A DNA stretch of 64,000 nucleotides from Diaphorobacter caeni (GCF_015354245.1 NZ_JADKYZ010000007.1:248001-312000); one strand, 5' to 3'; positions 1-8,647 are shown, numbered from the stretch's first letter. Notes: generated by a model from the sequence alone, not told the origin. Numbers and translations are program-made.

Positions 1-81
1 GACGTAGAGCGCATTCCCACAGATACGCCTGGCGTTTCGGGCTGGGGAACGCCACCAGCACTGCGGAGTGGGGCGAACCCG

Positions 82-993
82 TCAGGCACTCAGGTCCGCA
101 ATGGCTCTCTGCAGATGCCCCACGAGCGCCGTGACCAGTGGATTGGCCGGTGACTTGCGCCAGATGGCCAGCAGCTCCGACACGACGTGATCGCCGATGA
201 ATGGCTTGAACGTCACGCGCGGCATGCCCACGCGCTGCAGCGAGGCGGGCACGATGGCCACGCCCTGGCCCAATGACACCAATGAAAGCACCGACAGCCA
301 GTGCCGCACCTCGTGCCGGATCTCGGGTGCGAAACCATGCGTCTGGCAAATCTGGTAGATGCGCTGGTGGTAGAGCGGTGAGACCTGCGCGGAGAACAGG
401 ATCAGTCGTTCGTTCTTGAGTTCCGCCAGATCGATGCGCGCGCAGGACTCGAGCGGATGGCCCTGCGGCAACGCGACCATGAAGGGTTCCTCCATCAGCA
501 ACTGGCTGGCGATCTCGTCGGGCGTCTGCACCGAATGAACCAGCCCCAGATGAAGCCGCGCCTGCTGCAGCTCCTGCAGTTGCTCGCCGCTGTTGAGCTC
601 GAGCATGTCGACCCGCACTTGCGGGTGCTGCGCTTGGAACGCTTCCAGCGCCTGCGGCACGCCGCGATAGAGACTGGAGCCCACGAATCCCACATGCAGA
701 TGTCCGCGCACGCCGCGCGCGACGTCGGTGGTTTCCCGCACGGCCTGGCTGGTCAGCGACAGGATCTGCCGCGCGCGCGGCAGCAGATGATCCCCGGCGG
801 CGGTGAGGCGCACTTCCTTGCTGTTGCGCTCGAACAGCTGGGCCTGCACCTGATCCTCGAGCTGCCGGATCGCCACGCTCAGCGGCGGTTGCGAGATGGA
901 CAGGCGCATCGCTGCGCGCCCGAAGTGCAGTTCTTCGGCCAGTGCGACGAAATAGCGAAGCAGTCGTGTTTCGATCATCAGGGCGTCGATCAT
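82..993 (-). CDS. LysR-family transcriptional regulator
   Basis: A 303-residue LysR-type regulator. The N-terminal winged helix-turn-helix is clear (RYFVALAEELHFGRAAMRL, then SQPPLSVAIRQLEDQ), and an inducer-binding domain fills the rest with the family's usual length. It is transcribed away from the acyl-CoA dehydrogenase at 1158, the classical arrangement for a LysR regulator and its target, so it probably controls the dehydrogenase and CoA-transferase genes. The intergenic region is AT-rich with paired AATATT motifs. A second in-frame ATG at 978 is an equally possible start; neither has a good ribosome-binding site. The effector cannot be read from the sequence, but an acyl-CoA or its free acid would fit the neighbours. 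Confidence 0.9.
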   Translation of the reverse strand: MIDALMIETRLLRYFVALAEELHFGRAAMRLSISQPPLSVAIRQLEDQVQAQLFERNSKEVRLTAAGDHLLPRARQILSLTSQAVRETTDVARGVRGHLHVGFVGSSLYRGVPQALEAFQAQHPQVRVDMLELNSGEQLQELQQARLHLGLVHSVQTPDEIASQLLMEEPFMVALPQGHPLESCARIDLAELKNERLILFSAQVSPLYHQRIYQICQTHGFAPEIRHEVRHWLSVLSLVSLGQGVAIVPASLQRVGMPRVTFKPFIGDHVVSELLAIWRKSPANPLVTALVGHLQRAIADLSA

Positions 994-1008
994 GCGGTGT
1001 GAGCGCAG

Positions 1009-1054
1009 ACTTGATAATATCTAATAAATATTGAACAAGATTTTAATAATATTT
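1009..1054. promoter_or_regulatory. AT-rich divergent promoter/operator region
   Basis: This short stretch is strikingly AT-rich in a GC-rich neighbourhood and lies between the divergent LysR gene and the acyl-CoA dehydrogenase. Two AATATT hexamers (1027-1032 and 1048-1053) are 21 bp apart start to start, about two helical turns, as expected for a LysR dimer-of-dimers site or overlapping divergent promoters. The role is inferred from position and composition. Confidence 0.45.
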
Positions 1055-1157
1055 GACGCGAATCATTGAGCGCGCTGAAATAGGAGTATGTGCAGTTGAG
1101 CGTGTTGGGGAATTGGTCGCAAGAGTCCCCGGACCCGCCAAACCGAAGGAGACAAGC

Positions 1158-2915
1158 ATGCAGGCGAGCGTCAAGAACGAATCGGCCCACCGCGTGGCTT
1201 CCGCCACCATTCAGCGCGCGCAGGATGCCGCGAACCTGCGCGACAGCAAGCCCGCCACAAGCAAGGCGCATCCGGTGCCGGATCGGCGCGGCGCGAACCT
1301 CTACGTGACCGACGGCCAGATGGAGTCGCTGCTCAAGCTCTATCTGCCCGAGGATCTGTTCCTGCATCTGCTGCCGCACTTCACGCGCATGGGTGAACTG
1401 GCGGGCGGACGGCTCGACGATCTGGCGGGCATTGCCGACAAGAATCCGCCTGCGCTCGAGCATCGCACCCGTTCGGGCGAGAACATCCAGCGCATCATCA
1501 AGCACCCGGCCTACGAAGAGATGGAGCGCGTCGCCTATGGAGAGTTCGGTCTGCAGGCGATGTCGCATCGCGAGGACATGCTGGGCTGGAAGGGCAAGCT
1601 GCCGCCCATCGTCAAGTACGCGCTGACCTATCTGTTCGTGCAGGCCGAGTTCGGGCTGTGTTGCCCGCTGTCGATGACCGACTCGCTGACCCGCACCCTC
1701 AAGAAATTCGGCAGGCCGGAGCTGCTCGAGAAGTATCTTCCGCAGTTGTTGTCGCTCGACTGGGATGAGCAGGCGCAGGGCGCCATGTTCATGACCGAAC
1801 AGGCTGCGGGCTCCGACATTTCGAACACGGCGACCATGGCCTACCCGAACGCCGACGGTTCGTGGCGGCTGGTGGGCGACAAGTGGTTCTGCTCGAATCC
1901 GGACGCCGAATTCGCGATGGTGCTGGCGCGCGTCGACGGCGATCCCGAGGGCATGAAGGGCATCTCGCTGTTTCTGCTGCCGCGCTATCTGGACGATGGC
2001 GGCACGAATCGCTACCGCATCATTCGCCTCAAGGAAAAACTCGGCACGCGCTCGATGGCCAGCGGAGAGATCACGCTCGAAGGCGCGAAGGCGTATCTCG
2101 TCGGCGAGCGCGGTCGCGGTTTCGTGCAGATGGCGGACATGGTCAACAACTCGCGCCTGTCCAACGGCGTGCGCTCCGCAGGCATGATGCGCCGCGCGGT
2201 CGCCGAGGCCGAGTATGTGGCGCACGCGCGTGTCGCCTTCGGCAAGCGCCTTGAAGACATGCCGCTGATGCGCCGCCAGCTCGACAAGCTGCGCGTTCCG
2301 GCGGAGCAGGCGCGCACCATGGTGTTCCAGACCGCGCAAGTGCTGGCGCGCGCTGATGCGGGCGACCAGGAGGCCTACGCGCTGCTGCGCATCCTCACGC
2401 CGATGATCAAGTTCCGCGCCTGCCGCGATGCGCGCAAGGTGACCGGCGATGCGATGGAGGTGCGCGGCGGCTGCGGCTACATCGAGGAGTGGAGCGATCC
2501 GCGTCTCGTGAGGGATGCGCATCTGGGTTCGATCTGGGAAGGCACGAGCAACATCGTCGCGCTCGATGTGATCCGCGCGATCAGGCGCGAGGGCTCGTTG
2601 CCGGTGCTGCAGAAATACCTCTCGGGACTGCTGTCCGATGCCTCGCTCAGTCCGGCCTATGAGAAGGCTTTGCGCGAGTCGCTCTCGCGTGCCAGCGCGC
2701 TCGCCGAGAAGGTGGTGGAGCAGGGGCTCGACCAGCTTGCGCGCCAGACGGCGACGGCGCTGTACTGCTGCACCACGGCCATCGCCATGGCGTGGGAGGC
2801 ATCGAAGACCGGCTCCAAGGCGCGCATGCGACTGTCGCAGCTGGTGGTGGTGAATCGACTGCTGCCGCGCGACCCGCTCGGTGATGAGGGCATCATTCCC
2901 GCCGCGTGGTTCTGA
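1158..2915 (+). CDS. AidB-like acyl-CoA dehydrogenase
   Basis: A 585-residue FAD-dependent acyl-CoA dehydrogenase-fold protein, longer than the usual 380-residue enzymes. The middle domain shows FMTEQAAGSD and LVGDKWFCSNPDAEF, and the C-terminal half shows RMPLMRRQLDKL-type helices, MEVRGGCGYIEE and SIWEGTSNIVALDVIRA. This pattern is close to the AidB branch, in which the protein carries a C-terminal extension after the dehydrogenase core. The ATG at 1158 is chosen because GGAGA lies 6-10 bases upstream; the frame stays open to 1053. It is followed by a CoA-transferase about 100 bp downstream, so a role in acyl-CoA oxidation fits better than AidB's DNA-associated role. The substrate is unknown. 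Confidence 0.85.
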   Translation: MQASVKNESAHRVASATIQRAQDAANLRDSKPATSKAHPVPDRRGANLYVTDGQMESLLKLYLPEDLFLHLLPHFTRMGELAGGRLDDLAGIADKNPPALEHRTRSGENIQRIIKHPAYEEMERVAYGEFGLQAMSHREDMLGWKGKLPPIVKYALTYLFVQAEFGLCCPLSMTDSLTRTLKKFGRPELLEKYLPQLLSLDWDEQAQGAMFMTEQAAGSDISNTATMAYPNADGSWRLVGDKWFCSNPDAEFAMVLARVDGDPEGMKGISLFLLPRYLDDGGTNRYRIIRLKEKLGTRSMASGEITLEGAKAYLVGERGRGFVQMADMVNNSRLSNGVRSAGMMRRAVAEAEYVAHARVAFGKRLEDMPLMRRQLDKLRVPAEQARTMVFQTAQVLARADAGDQEAYALLRILTPMIKFRACRDARKVTGDAMEVRGGCGYIEEWSDPRLVRDAHLGSIWEGTSNIVALDVIRAIRREGSLPVLQKYLSGLLSDASLSPAYEKALRESLSRASALAEKVVEQGLDQLARQTATALYCCTTAIAMAWEASKTGSKARMRLSQLVVVNRLLPRDPLGDEGIIPAAWF

Positions 2916-3018
2916 GATCGCAAACATGCTGTGAGAGGGCGCGTGACGCTGCACGTGCGATCGGCGCCGGACGGTGGCAAACTGAATGGCCGATGCTCAA
3001 GAAAACAGGAGATCCCAA

Positions 3019-4155
3019 ATGACCCAGTTGCCAGTCGCGGGAGCGTTGCAGGGCCTGCGCGTACTCGATCTCTCGCGCATTCTCGGTGGACCGCTGTGCG
3101 GCCAGATTCTCGGCGATCACGGTGCCGATGTGCTCAAGGTGGAGCCGCCGCAAGGCGACGACACCCGTACGTGGGGCCCTCCATTTCGCGACGGCGTGGC
3201 CTCCTATTACTACGGTCTCAACCGCAACAAGCGCATCCAGTTTCTCGATCTCGCCAAGCCGGAAGGCCAGCACCGCGTGCGCGAACTCATGGCCGAGGCC
3301 GACGTGGTGGTCGAGAACTTCAAGATTGGCACCATGGAGAAATGGGGCATAGGCTGGGAGCAGATGCAGCATGCGTTTCCTGCGCTCATCTGGTGCCGCG
3401 TCTCGGGCTTTGGCGAGGATGGCCCGCTCGGCGCGCTGCCCGGCTACGACGCGGCGATTCAGGCCATGTCCGGCATCATGAGCGTGAACGGCGAGGCCAG
3501 CGGCGACCCGATGCGCGTGGGCCTTCCGGTGGTTGACATGGTGACCGGCATGAACGCCGTCATCGGCGTGCTGCTCGCGCTGCATGAGCGCGCGCGCAGC
3601 GGCAAGGGCCAGCTCATCAACGCGTCGCTCTACGATTCCGGCATGTCGCTGCTGCACCCGCATGCGGCCAACTGGTTCATGAACGGCAAGATCCCGCAGC
3701 GCACCGGCAACGCGCACCCCAACATCTATCCCTATGACGTGGTGGCCACCGGCACATCGCCGATCTTTCTCGCCGTGGGCAACGACCGCCAGTTCAAGCT
3801 GATGTGCGAGCACCTCGGTCAACCCGCACTCGGCACCGACGAACGCTTTGCCACCGCGGGCCAGCGATCAGTGAACCGCGTGGCGCTGAAGGCGCTGCTC
3901 GAAGAAGCGCTCGCCACCCGCGACTGCGTGCAGCTTGCCGAGGAACTCATGTCCATCGGCGTGCCCGCCGCTCCGGTGCTCGACGTCGAGCAGGCGCTGG
4001 AGGCTCCACACACGAAGCACAGCGAAATGGTCGTCCAGATGGGCGAGTACCGGGGACTGGGCGCGCCGGTGAAGCTCAGCAGGACGCCCGCGACGTATCG
4101 CTTCGCGCCGCTGGCGGAGGGGACGGAGTTTCAGAAGGACGCGGGGAAGTCCTGA
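3019..4155 (+). CDS. CaiB/BaiF-family CoA-transferase
   Basis: A 378-residue family III CoA-transferase, which moves CoA between carboxylic acids through an aspartyl-CoA intermediate. The N-terminus LDLSRILGGPLCGQILGDHG, the RTWGPPF segment, the VENFKIGT motif and the VVDMVTG segment that carries the expected catalytic aspartate are all present. The start at 3019 has GGAGA seven bases upstream. It follows the acyl-CoA dehydrogenase on the same strand and probably activates the substrate that enzyme oxidises. It is strikingly similar to the CoA-transferase at 48429-49622, including the shared RTWGPPF and LGGPLC segments, so the two are paralogues. Confidence 0.92.
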   Translation: MTQLPVAGALQGLRVLDLSRILGGPLCGQILGDHGADVLKVEPPQGDDTRTWGPPFRDGVASYYYGLNRNKRIQFLDLAKPEGQHRVRELMAEADVVVENFKIGTMEKWGIGWEQMQHAFPALIWCRVSGFGEDGPLGALPGYDAAIQAMSGIMSVNGEASGDPMRVGLPVVDMVTGMNAVIGVLLALHERARSGKGQLINASLYDSGMSLLHPHAANWFMNGKIPQRTGNAHPNIYPYDVVATGTSPIFLAVGNDRQFKLMCEHLGQPALGTDERFATAGQRSVNRVALKALLEEALATRDCVQLAEELMSIGVPAAPVLDVEQALEAPHTKHSEMVVQMGEYRGLGAPVKLSRTPATYRFAPLAEGTEFQKDAGKS

Positions 4156-4215
4156 CGGCGGTCTCTCGGACAGTTCAGCCGGTGGCGGACTTCCCGCCGC
4201 AGGCGTCGAGCGGCA

Positions 4216-5157
4216 TCAAGCCTGCTCGGCCAACAGATCCTGCAGCGCCTTCACCTGCTGGCGCAGGCGTTCGTTTTCCGACTCCAGCTCGGTCACGCGC
4301 TTGCGCAGCTCATCGACGGACGGTGCAGCGGCTTCGGCGGAGGTGTCCGCGTCATCCGCCGAAGACTCCATGGCGTCGGCCTTGGGCTTCTTCTTGGAGT
4401 CGCGCACGCGCTTGGCGGCGGCCTTGAGCTCCTGGGCGCCGCCCTGGGCTGCTGCGGCCTGTTCGGACTGGGGCAGGGACGACACGACGGCGGCGGCGTT
4501 CAGCGAGAGTTCGCCGGACTTCACGGCGGCAACCACCTCGGGGGCGGCGTGCTCCTGGATCGTCTCGATCATCTTCACCTGGCTGGCGGTCAGGCGTGCG
4601 GCGCGGGCGAGGGATTCGCGCGTGTCGAGCGCGTCGTCCGGCACCTTGGCGACGCTGGCGAGCGCCTTGGCGACCACCGGGTCGGTGTCGCCTTCCCACG
4701 GTGCCTGCTCGCCGCCGTTGGCTTCCTTGGCCTCGGCCTTCGCAGCAACGACGGCAGCAGCTGCGGCTGCGCGGCGCTCGGCGATGATCTCGCGCTTGCG
4801 CAGGGCGAGCACGCCGCGCTGGAATTCAGAGACGCTGCGGCGGCCCAGATGCTGGTCGATCATCCACAGGTGCACGTCCTCCATGCTTTTGAAGCGCGTG
4901 TTCTGCACCGTGTTGAACGGCAGTCCGTTCTTCTGGCAGATGCCGAAACGGTTGTGCCCGTCGATGAGGATGTTGCCCCACAGCACCAGCGAATCGCGGC
5001 AGCCTTCATCAAGGATGGAGCGCTCGAGCGATTCGTGCTCGTCGGGCGTGAGCGGGTCGATGTAGGCCTTGAGTTCGGGGAGCACGACGATGTCGTCGGC
5101 CGTCGGATTCTCGAGTTTGTTGTCGGGGTTGGCGTTGGCGGGAAGTTCGTAGGTCAT
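4216..5157 (-). CDS. ParB/Srx-domain protein with C-terminal leucine zipper
   Basis: A 313-residue protein with a ParB/Srx-like N-terminal domain (about residues 25-110) that contains LVLWGNILIDGHNRF, the ILIDGHNR form of the ParB box. A long alanine-rich charged middle follows. The last 35 residues form a regular heptad coiled coil (VDELRKRVTELESENERLR and onward), likely a dimerisation zipper. There is no ParA neighbour and no obvious parS, so it is probably not the chromosomal partition protein. It may be a nucleotide-dependent DNA-binding or regulatory protein of the wider ParB family. The start at 5157 begins at MTYELP; an upstream start at 5208 would run through the terminator hairpin and is unlikely. 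Confidence 0.75.
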   Translation of the reverse strand: MTYELPANANPDNKLENPTADDIVVLPELKAYIDPLTPDEHESLERSILDEGCRDSLVLWGNILIDGHNRFGICQKNGLPFNTVQNTRFKSMEDVHLWMIDQHLGRRSVSEFQRGVLALRKREIIAERRAAAAAAVVAAKAEAKEANGGEQAPWEGDTDPVVAKALASVAKVPDDALDTRESLARAARLTASQVKMIETIQEHAAPEVVAAVKSGELSLNAAAVVSSLPQSEQAAAAQGGAQELKAAAKRVRDSKKKPKADAMESSADDADTSAEAAAPSVDELRKRVTELESENERLRQQVKALQDLLAEQA

Positions 5158-5176
5158 TGCAGCAAGCGGAACAAAG

Positions 5177-5206
5177 GACAAAGGCCCTGACATCAGGGCC
5201 TTTGTC
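5177..5206. terminator. Perfect 14-bp inverted repeat, likely trhP terminator
   Basis: GACAAAGGCCCTGA (5177-5190) and its exact reverse complement (5193-5206) are separated by two bases. The hairpin lies about 20 bases downstream of the trhP stop and just upstream of the ParB-domain gene, both on the minus strand. On that strand the right arm ends in CTTTGTCCTTTG, a broken T-rich tail. It most likely ends trhP transcription. Confidence 0.75.
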
Positions 5207-5227
5207 AAATCAAAAACAGCGGACGCG

Positions 5228-6598
5228 TCAGGCGTTCAGCAGACGTGAAATCAATGCGCCTTCCACCGGGCCTTCGAGCGGAATGCGCACGCGCACCGGG
5301 TTGCCCTGTGCGACTTCGACGGGCTCGCCTTCGAGGTTGAACATCTTCTCGAGCTTGATCTGGCGATTGCCCTGAGGGTGGATGATCTCCAGCGTGTCGC
5401 CCACCTGGAAGCGGTTCTTGGTTTCCACTTCGGCCAGACCATCGGCGTAACCACGCACCTCGCCCACAAAGTGGCTGCGCTGCAGCACCGAGTGGCCGGT
5501 TTCGTAGTTCTGATAATCCTGCGAAGGGCGGCGCTCCATCAGGCCACCGGTGTAGCCGCGGTTGGCGAGGCCTTCGAGTTCGGTGATCAGTTCGGGGTTG
5601 AACGGGCGACCGGCCACCGCATCATCGATCGCGCGGCGGTACACCTGTGCGGTGCGAGCCACGTAGTACAGGCTCTTGGTGCGGCCTTCGATCTTGAGCG
5701 AATCCACGCCGATCTTCACAAGGCGCTCCACGTGCTCCACGGCGCGCAGGTCCTTGGAGTTCATGATGTAGGTGCCGTGCTCGTCTTCCATGATCGGCAT
5801 GTGCTCGCCGGGGCGGCCCATTTCCTCGATCAGATAGACCTGATCGGCCTTGGGGTGGCGCTCGCCGTTGCCGCAGGTGCTGAATTGCGAATCGGCTTCT
5901 TCGCGCGCCTTGTCGAAGCTGAAACCGTTTTCCATGGTCTGCGCAAGCGCTTCGCCGGTGTTGGGATCGACCGCCGCGTCGTGCGTCTTGTATTCCCAGC
6001 GGCAGGCGTTGGTGCAAGTGCCCTGGTTGGGGTCGCGGCGGTTGAAGTAACCCGACAGCAGGCAGCGGCCCGAGTAGGCGATGCACAGCGCGCCGTGCAC
6101 GAAGACTTCAAGCTCCATGTCCGGGCATTCCTGGCGGATCTTCTCGATCTCGTCGAGGCTCAATTCGCGCGACAGGATGATGCGCGAGACGCCCGCCTTC
6201 TGCCAGAACTTCACGGTGGCGTAGTTGGTGGTGTTGGCCTGCACGGAGAGGTGAATCTCGGCCTCGGGCCACTTTTCCTTCACCATCATCATCAGGCCGG
6301 GGTCGGCCATGATGAAGGCGTCGGGCTTCAGCTCCATCACGGGGGTGATGTCGCGGATGTAGGTGCGCACCTTGTCGTTGTGCGCAATCAGATTGCTCGT
6401 GACGAAGAATTTCTTGCCCCGGGCATGCGCCTCCTGAATGCCCTGGGCGATCTGCTCAAGGCGGAATTCATTGTTGCGCGCGCGCAGGCTGTAGCGCGGT
6501 TGGCCGGCATAGATCGCGTCGGCGCCAAAGTCGTAGGCGGCGCGCATCTTGTCGAGCGAGCCGGCAGGCAGCAGCAGTTCGGGGGCTTTGAGAGTCAT
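5228..6598 (-). CDS. trhP: tRNA uridine hydroxylase, peptidase U32 family (TrhP/YegQ)
   Basis: A 456-residue U32-family protein matching the length of E. coli YegQ/TrhP (about 450), which makes 5-hydroxyuridine at the wobble position of certain tRNAs using prephenate. Recognisable parts are LLLPAGSLDKMRAAYDFGAD at the N-terminus, the central FVHGALCIAYSGRCLLS segment, and the cysteine-rich RDPNQGTCTNACRW, which is typical of the family's iron-sulfur or metal-binding region. A beta-barrel-like C-terminal domain follows (VGDTLEIIHPQGN). The longer RlhA/YdcP paralogue is excluded by length. The start is the ATG at 6598, where the family homology begins; the frame is open further upstream without further homology. 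Confidence 0.88.
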   Translation of the reverse strand: MTLKAPELLLPAGSLDKMRAAYDFGADAIYAGQPRYSLRARNNEFRLEQIAQGIQEAHARGKKFFVTSNLIAHNDKVRTYIRDITPVMELKPDAFIMADPGLMMMVKEKWPEAEIHLSVQANTTNYATVKFWQKAGVSRIILSRELSLDEIEKIRQECPDMELEVFVHGALCIAYSGRCLLSGYFNRRDPNQGTCTNACRWEYKTHDAAVDPNTGEALAQTMENGFSFDKAREEADSQFSTCGNGERHPKADQVYLIEEMGRPGEHMPIMEDEHGTYIMNSKDLRAVEHVERLVKIGVDSLKIEGRTKSLYYVARTAQVYRRAIDDAVAGRPFNPELITELEGLANRGYTGGLMERRPSQDYQNYETGHSVLQRSHFVGEVRGYADGLAEVETKNRFQVGDTLEIIHPQGNRQIKLEKMFNLEGEPVEVAQGNPVRVRIPLEGPVEGALISRLLNA

Positions 6599-6790
6599 AG
6601 CCGCCATTTTCTCAGATACCGCAAGCAGCTTTCCTGCGGAGTGTTTTTGCGCAGTATGCACCTGCAACGTGATGAGCCTTCGGTTGATCCGTAGGGCGGG
6701 CCGAAAATACCGAATTGGCAACGGCGCGCCCGCTGGACACAATCGCATCCACTGAACAGGCTTGTTGGCCAGAAAAAGGAAGAATGCGGT

Positions 6791-7546
6791 ATGGGTGTAT
6801 CGGAATGGAGCGCGGCGTTGCCGTCGTGGCTGTGGATGGCCATGGGCGTTTTCATGCTGGCCGGGTTGGTCAAGGGTGTCGTGGGGTTGGGTCTGCCGAC
6901 CGTCGCTATGGGGCTGCTTGCGCTGCGCATGCCGCCGGCTGAAGCGGCGGCGCTGCTTGTGGTGCCGTCGCTGGTCACCAATATCTGGCAGATGCTGCCG
7001 ATGACATCGTTGCCCGCGCTGCTTCGGCGCATGGGGCCGATGCAGATCGGCATCTGTGCGGGCACGGTCGTTGGAGCCCTGATGATCGGCGCTCCAGCCG
7101 GCGCGTGGGCCACGGTGGCTTTGGGCGTGGCGCTGATCGTCTATGCTGGCTGGGCGCTGCTTGGGGCGCAGTGGCGCATCGCGGTGGCGCAGGAGCGATG
7201 GCTGGGACCCGTGGTGGGCTCGGTGACGGGGCTGGTCACCTCGGCCACCGGCGTGTTCGTCGTGCCTGCCGTGCCCTATCTGCAGGCGCTGTCGATGCAG
7301 CGCGACGAGCTGATCCAGGCGATGGGCCTGTGCTTCACGGTATCGACGCTCGCTCTCGCGGCGGGGCTGGCCTGGAACGGCAGCTTCACTACTGGTGACG
7401 TGGGCCGGTCAGCCTTGCTGCTGGCGCCTGCGCTGATCGGCATGCAGTTGGGCACATGGCTGCGTGCGCGGCTGTCGCCGTTGTGGTTCAAGCGCTGCCT
7501 GATGGTGGGACTGCTGCTGCTCGGCGTGTCGATGGTGGTCCGCTGA
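6791..7546 (+). CDS. TauE/SafE-family sulfite/organosulfur exporter-like permease
   Basis: A 251-residue integral membrane protein with about eight hydrophobic segments. The N-terminal GLVKGVVGLGLPTVAMGLL is the typical glycine-rich first repeat of the TauE/SafE family, and the second repeat begins near GPVVGSVTGLVTSATGVF. Family members export sulfite, sulfoacetate or other small anions, but the substrate here cannot be assigned. AAGGAAG upstream of the ATG supports the start. It diverges from trhP and is followed after 58 bp by the CYTH gene. Confidence 0.85.
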   Translation: MGVSEWSAALPSWLWMAMGVFMLAGLVKGVVGLGLPTVAMGLLALRMPPAEAAALLVVPSLVTNIWQMLPMTSLPALLRRMGPMQIGICAGTVVGALMIGAPAGAWATVALGVALIVYAGWALLGAQWRIAVAQERWLGPVVGSVTGLVTSATGVFVVPAVPYLQALSMQRDELIQAMGLCFTVSTLALAAGLAWNGSFTTGDVGRSALLLAPALIGMQLGTWLRARLSPLWFKRCLMVGLLLLGVSMVVR

Positions 7547-7604
7547 AAGCGGCCGATTCGTGGGTACAGTGGCGTCTTTCATCGTGTCCTTTGCCGAAAC
7601 CACC

Positions 7605-8066
7605 ATGCCCACTGAAATCGAACGCAAATTCCTCGTCCGCGACCGCTCCATCGTGACGGGACTGGCGGGCGTCCGCATGGCCCAAGGCTATCTGGCGGAC
7701 AACGGCATGGTCGTGCGGGTGCGCGTCGCGGGCGACAAGGGGTTTCTCACGCTCAAGGGCAAGACCGTCGGCCTCTCGCGCGCCGAGTTCGAATACGGAA
7801 TTCCGCTTGCCGACGCACAGGCGCTGCTGGCCGATTTTGCGAGCCTCGGGCGCATCGAGAAGGTGCGCTACTACCTGCCAGTGAACGGGCTGACGTTCGA
7901 GATCGACGTGTTCGAGCAGGAGTTGTCCGGCCTCGTCATTGCGGAGGTGGAACTGCCATCGGAAGACCACCCCGTGCCGCAGCTGGCCTGGCTTGGCGAT
8001 GATGTGAGCCACGATCCGCGTTATCGGAATTCGGAGCTGGCGGTCAGTCGCAGGATTCCGGTTTAA
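7605..8066 (+). CDS. CYTH-domain protein (triphosphatase or class IV adenylate cyclase family)
   Basis: A 153-residue single-domain CYTH protein. The signature ExExK is at residues 4-8 (EIERK), and basic or acidic residues that line the triphosphate tunnel recur along the chain (RVRVAGDKGFLTLKGK, EFEYGI, FEIDVFEQELSGLVIAEVE). Most bacterial proteins of this size hydrolyse inorganic triphosphate; a minority are cyclases, and the sequence alone does not separate them. The start at 7605 is chosen because the signature begins at once after it. The stop codon shares bases with the stop of the convergent regA gene. Confidence 0.85.
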   Translation: MPTEIERKFLVRDRSIVTGLAGVRMAQGYLADNGMVVRVRVAGDKGFLTLKGKTVGLSRAEFEYGIPLADAQALLADFASLGRIEKVRYYLPVNGLTFEIDVFEQELSGLVIAEVELPSEDHPVPQLAWLGDDVSHDPRYRNSELAVSRRIPV

Positions 8067-8647
8067 ACCCTGCGTTTTTCCAGCTTGCGCGTAAGCGTTC
8101 TGCGGTGCATGCCCAGGCGGCGTGCGGCCTCGGAGATGTTGAAGCCGGTTTCGGCCAGCACCTCGTGGATGCGTTCCCATTCGAGCGTCTTGATGGAGCT
8201 GGAGCGGTTGGTCAGCTCGACCTCTTCGTTGCCTTCGGTGAGGCCGAAGGCGGCCTCGATGTCGTCGGTGTTCGAGGGTTTGGCGAGGTAGTGGCAGGCG
8301 CCGAGCTTCACTGCCTCGACGGCGGTGGTGATGCTCGCGTAGCCGGTGAGCACGACGATCAGCATGTCTTCGTCATGTGCGTGCAGCTTGCGCACGCAGG
8401 TGAGGCCGGTGGCCTCGCCTTTGAGCTTCAGGTCGACGACGGCGTAGCCCGGATCGTGGGTCTCGAGCAGCTTTTCCATGTGCTCCAGGCTGTCGGTGTG
8501 CAGCACCTTGTAGCCACGGCGTTCGAACGAGCGGGCGAGGGTGCGGCCGAAGGCCTCGTCGTCCTCGACGATCAGGAGCAGGCGCTGCTCTTCGTCCTGC
8601 GCGTCGTCTGCGGGGTCCGGAATCTGGGCATCATCAATGTTCTGCAT
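8063..8647 (-). CDS. regA: RegA/PrrA/ActR-type redox response regulator
   Basis: A 194-residue two-domain response regulator. The receiver has the acidic pair VEDDEAF (residues 28-30), the phospho-acceptor Asp72 in VVDLKLKG, the switch threonine in VLTGYAS and the lysine in YLAKPS. The C-terminus is a Fis-type helix-turn-helix (FNISEAARRLGMHRRTLTRKL), nearly the signature of RegA/PrrA. It is the partner of the kinase encoded directly upstream, whose stop overlaps this start by 14 bases, implying translational coupling since no Shine-Dalgarno is visible. RegA-type regulators adjust respiratory genes to quinone redox state, and the oxidase operon upstream is a likely target. Confidence 0.92.
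   Translation of the reverse strand: MQNIDDAQIPDPADDAQDEEQRLLLIVEDDEAFGRTLARSFERRGYKVLHTDSLEHMEKLLETHDPGYAVVDLKLKGEATGLTCVRKLHAHDEDMLIVVLTGYASITTAVEAVKLGACHYLAKPSNTDDIEAAFGLTEGNEEVELTNRSSSIKTLEWERIHEVLAETGFNISEAARRLGMHRRTLTRKLEKRRV

Noticed and set aside
990-2954. Long open frame antisense to the acyl-CoA dehydrogenase (about 650 codons)
   Set aside because: Its translation is rich in Arg, His and Ala without any domain, as is typical of the reverse strand of a GC-rich gene. The plus-strand gene has clear motifs.
4216-5157. Chromosome partition protein ParB
   Set aside because: There is no adjacent parA, the central DNA-binding region is atypical and no parS palindrome was seen nearby.
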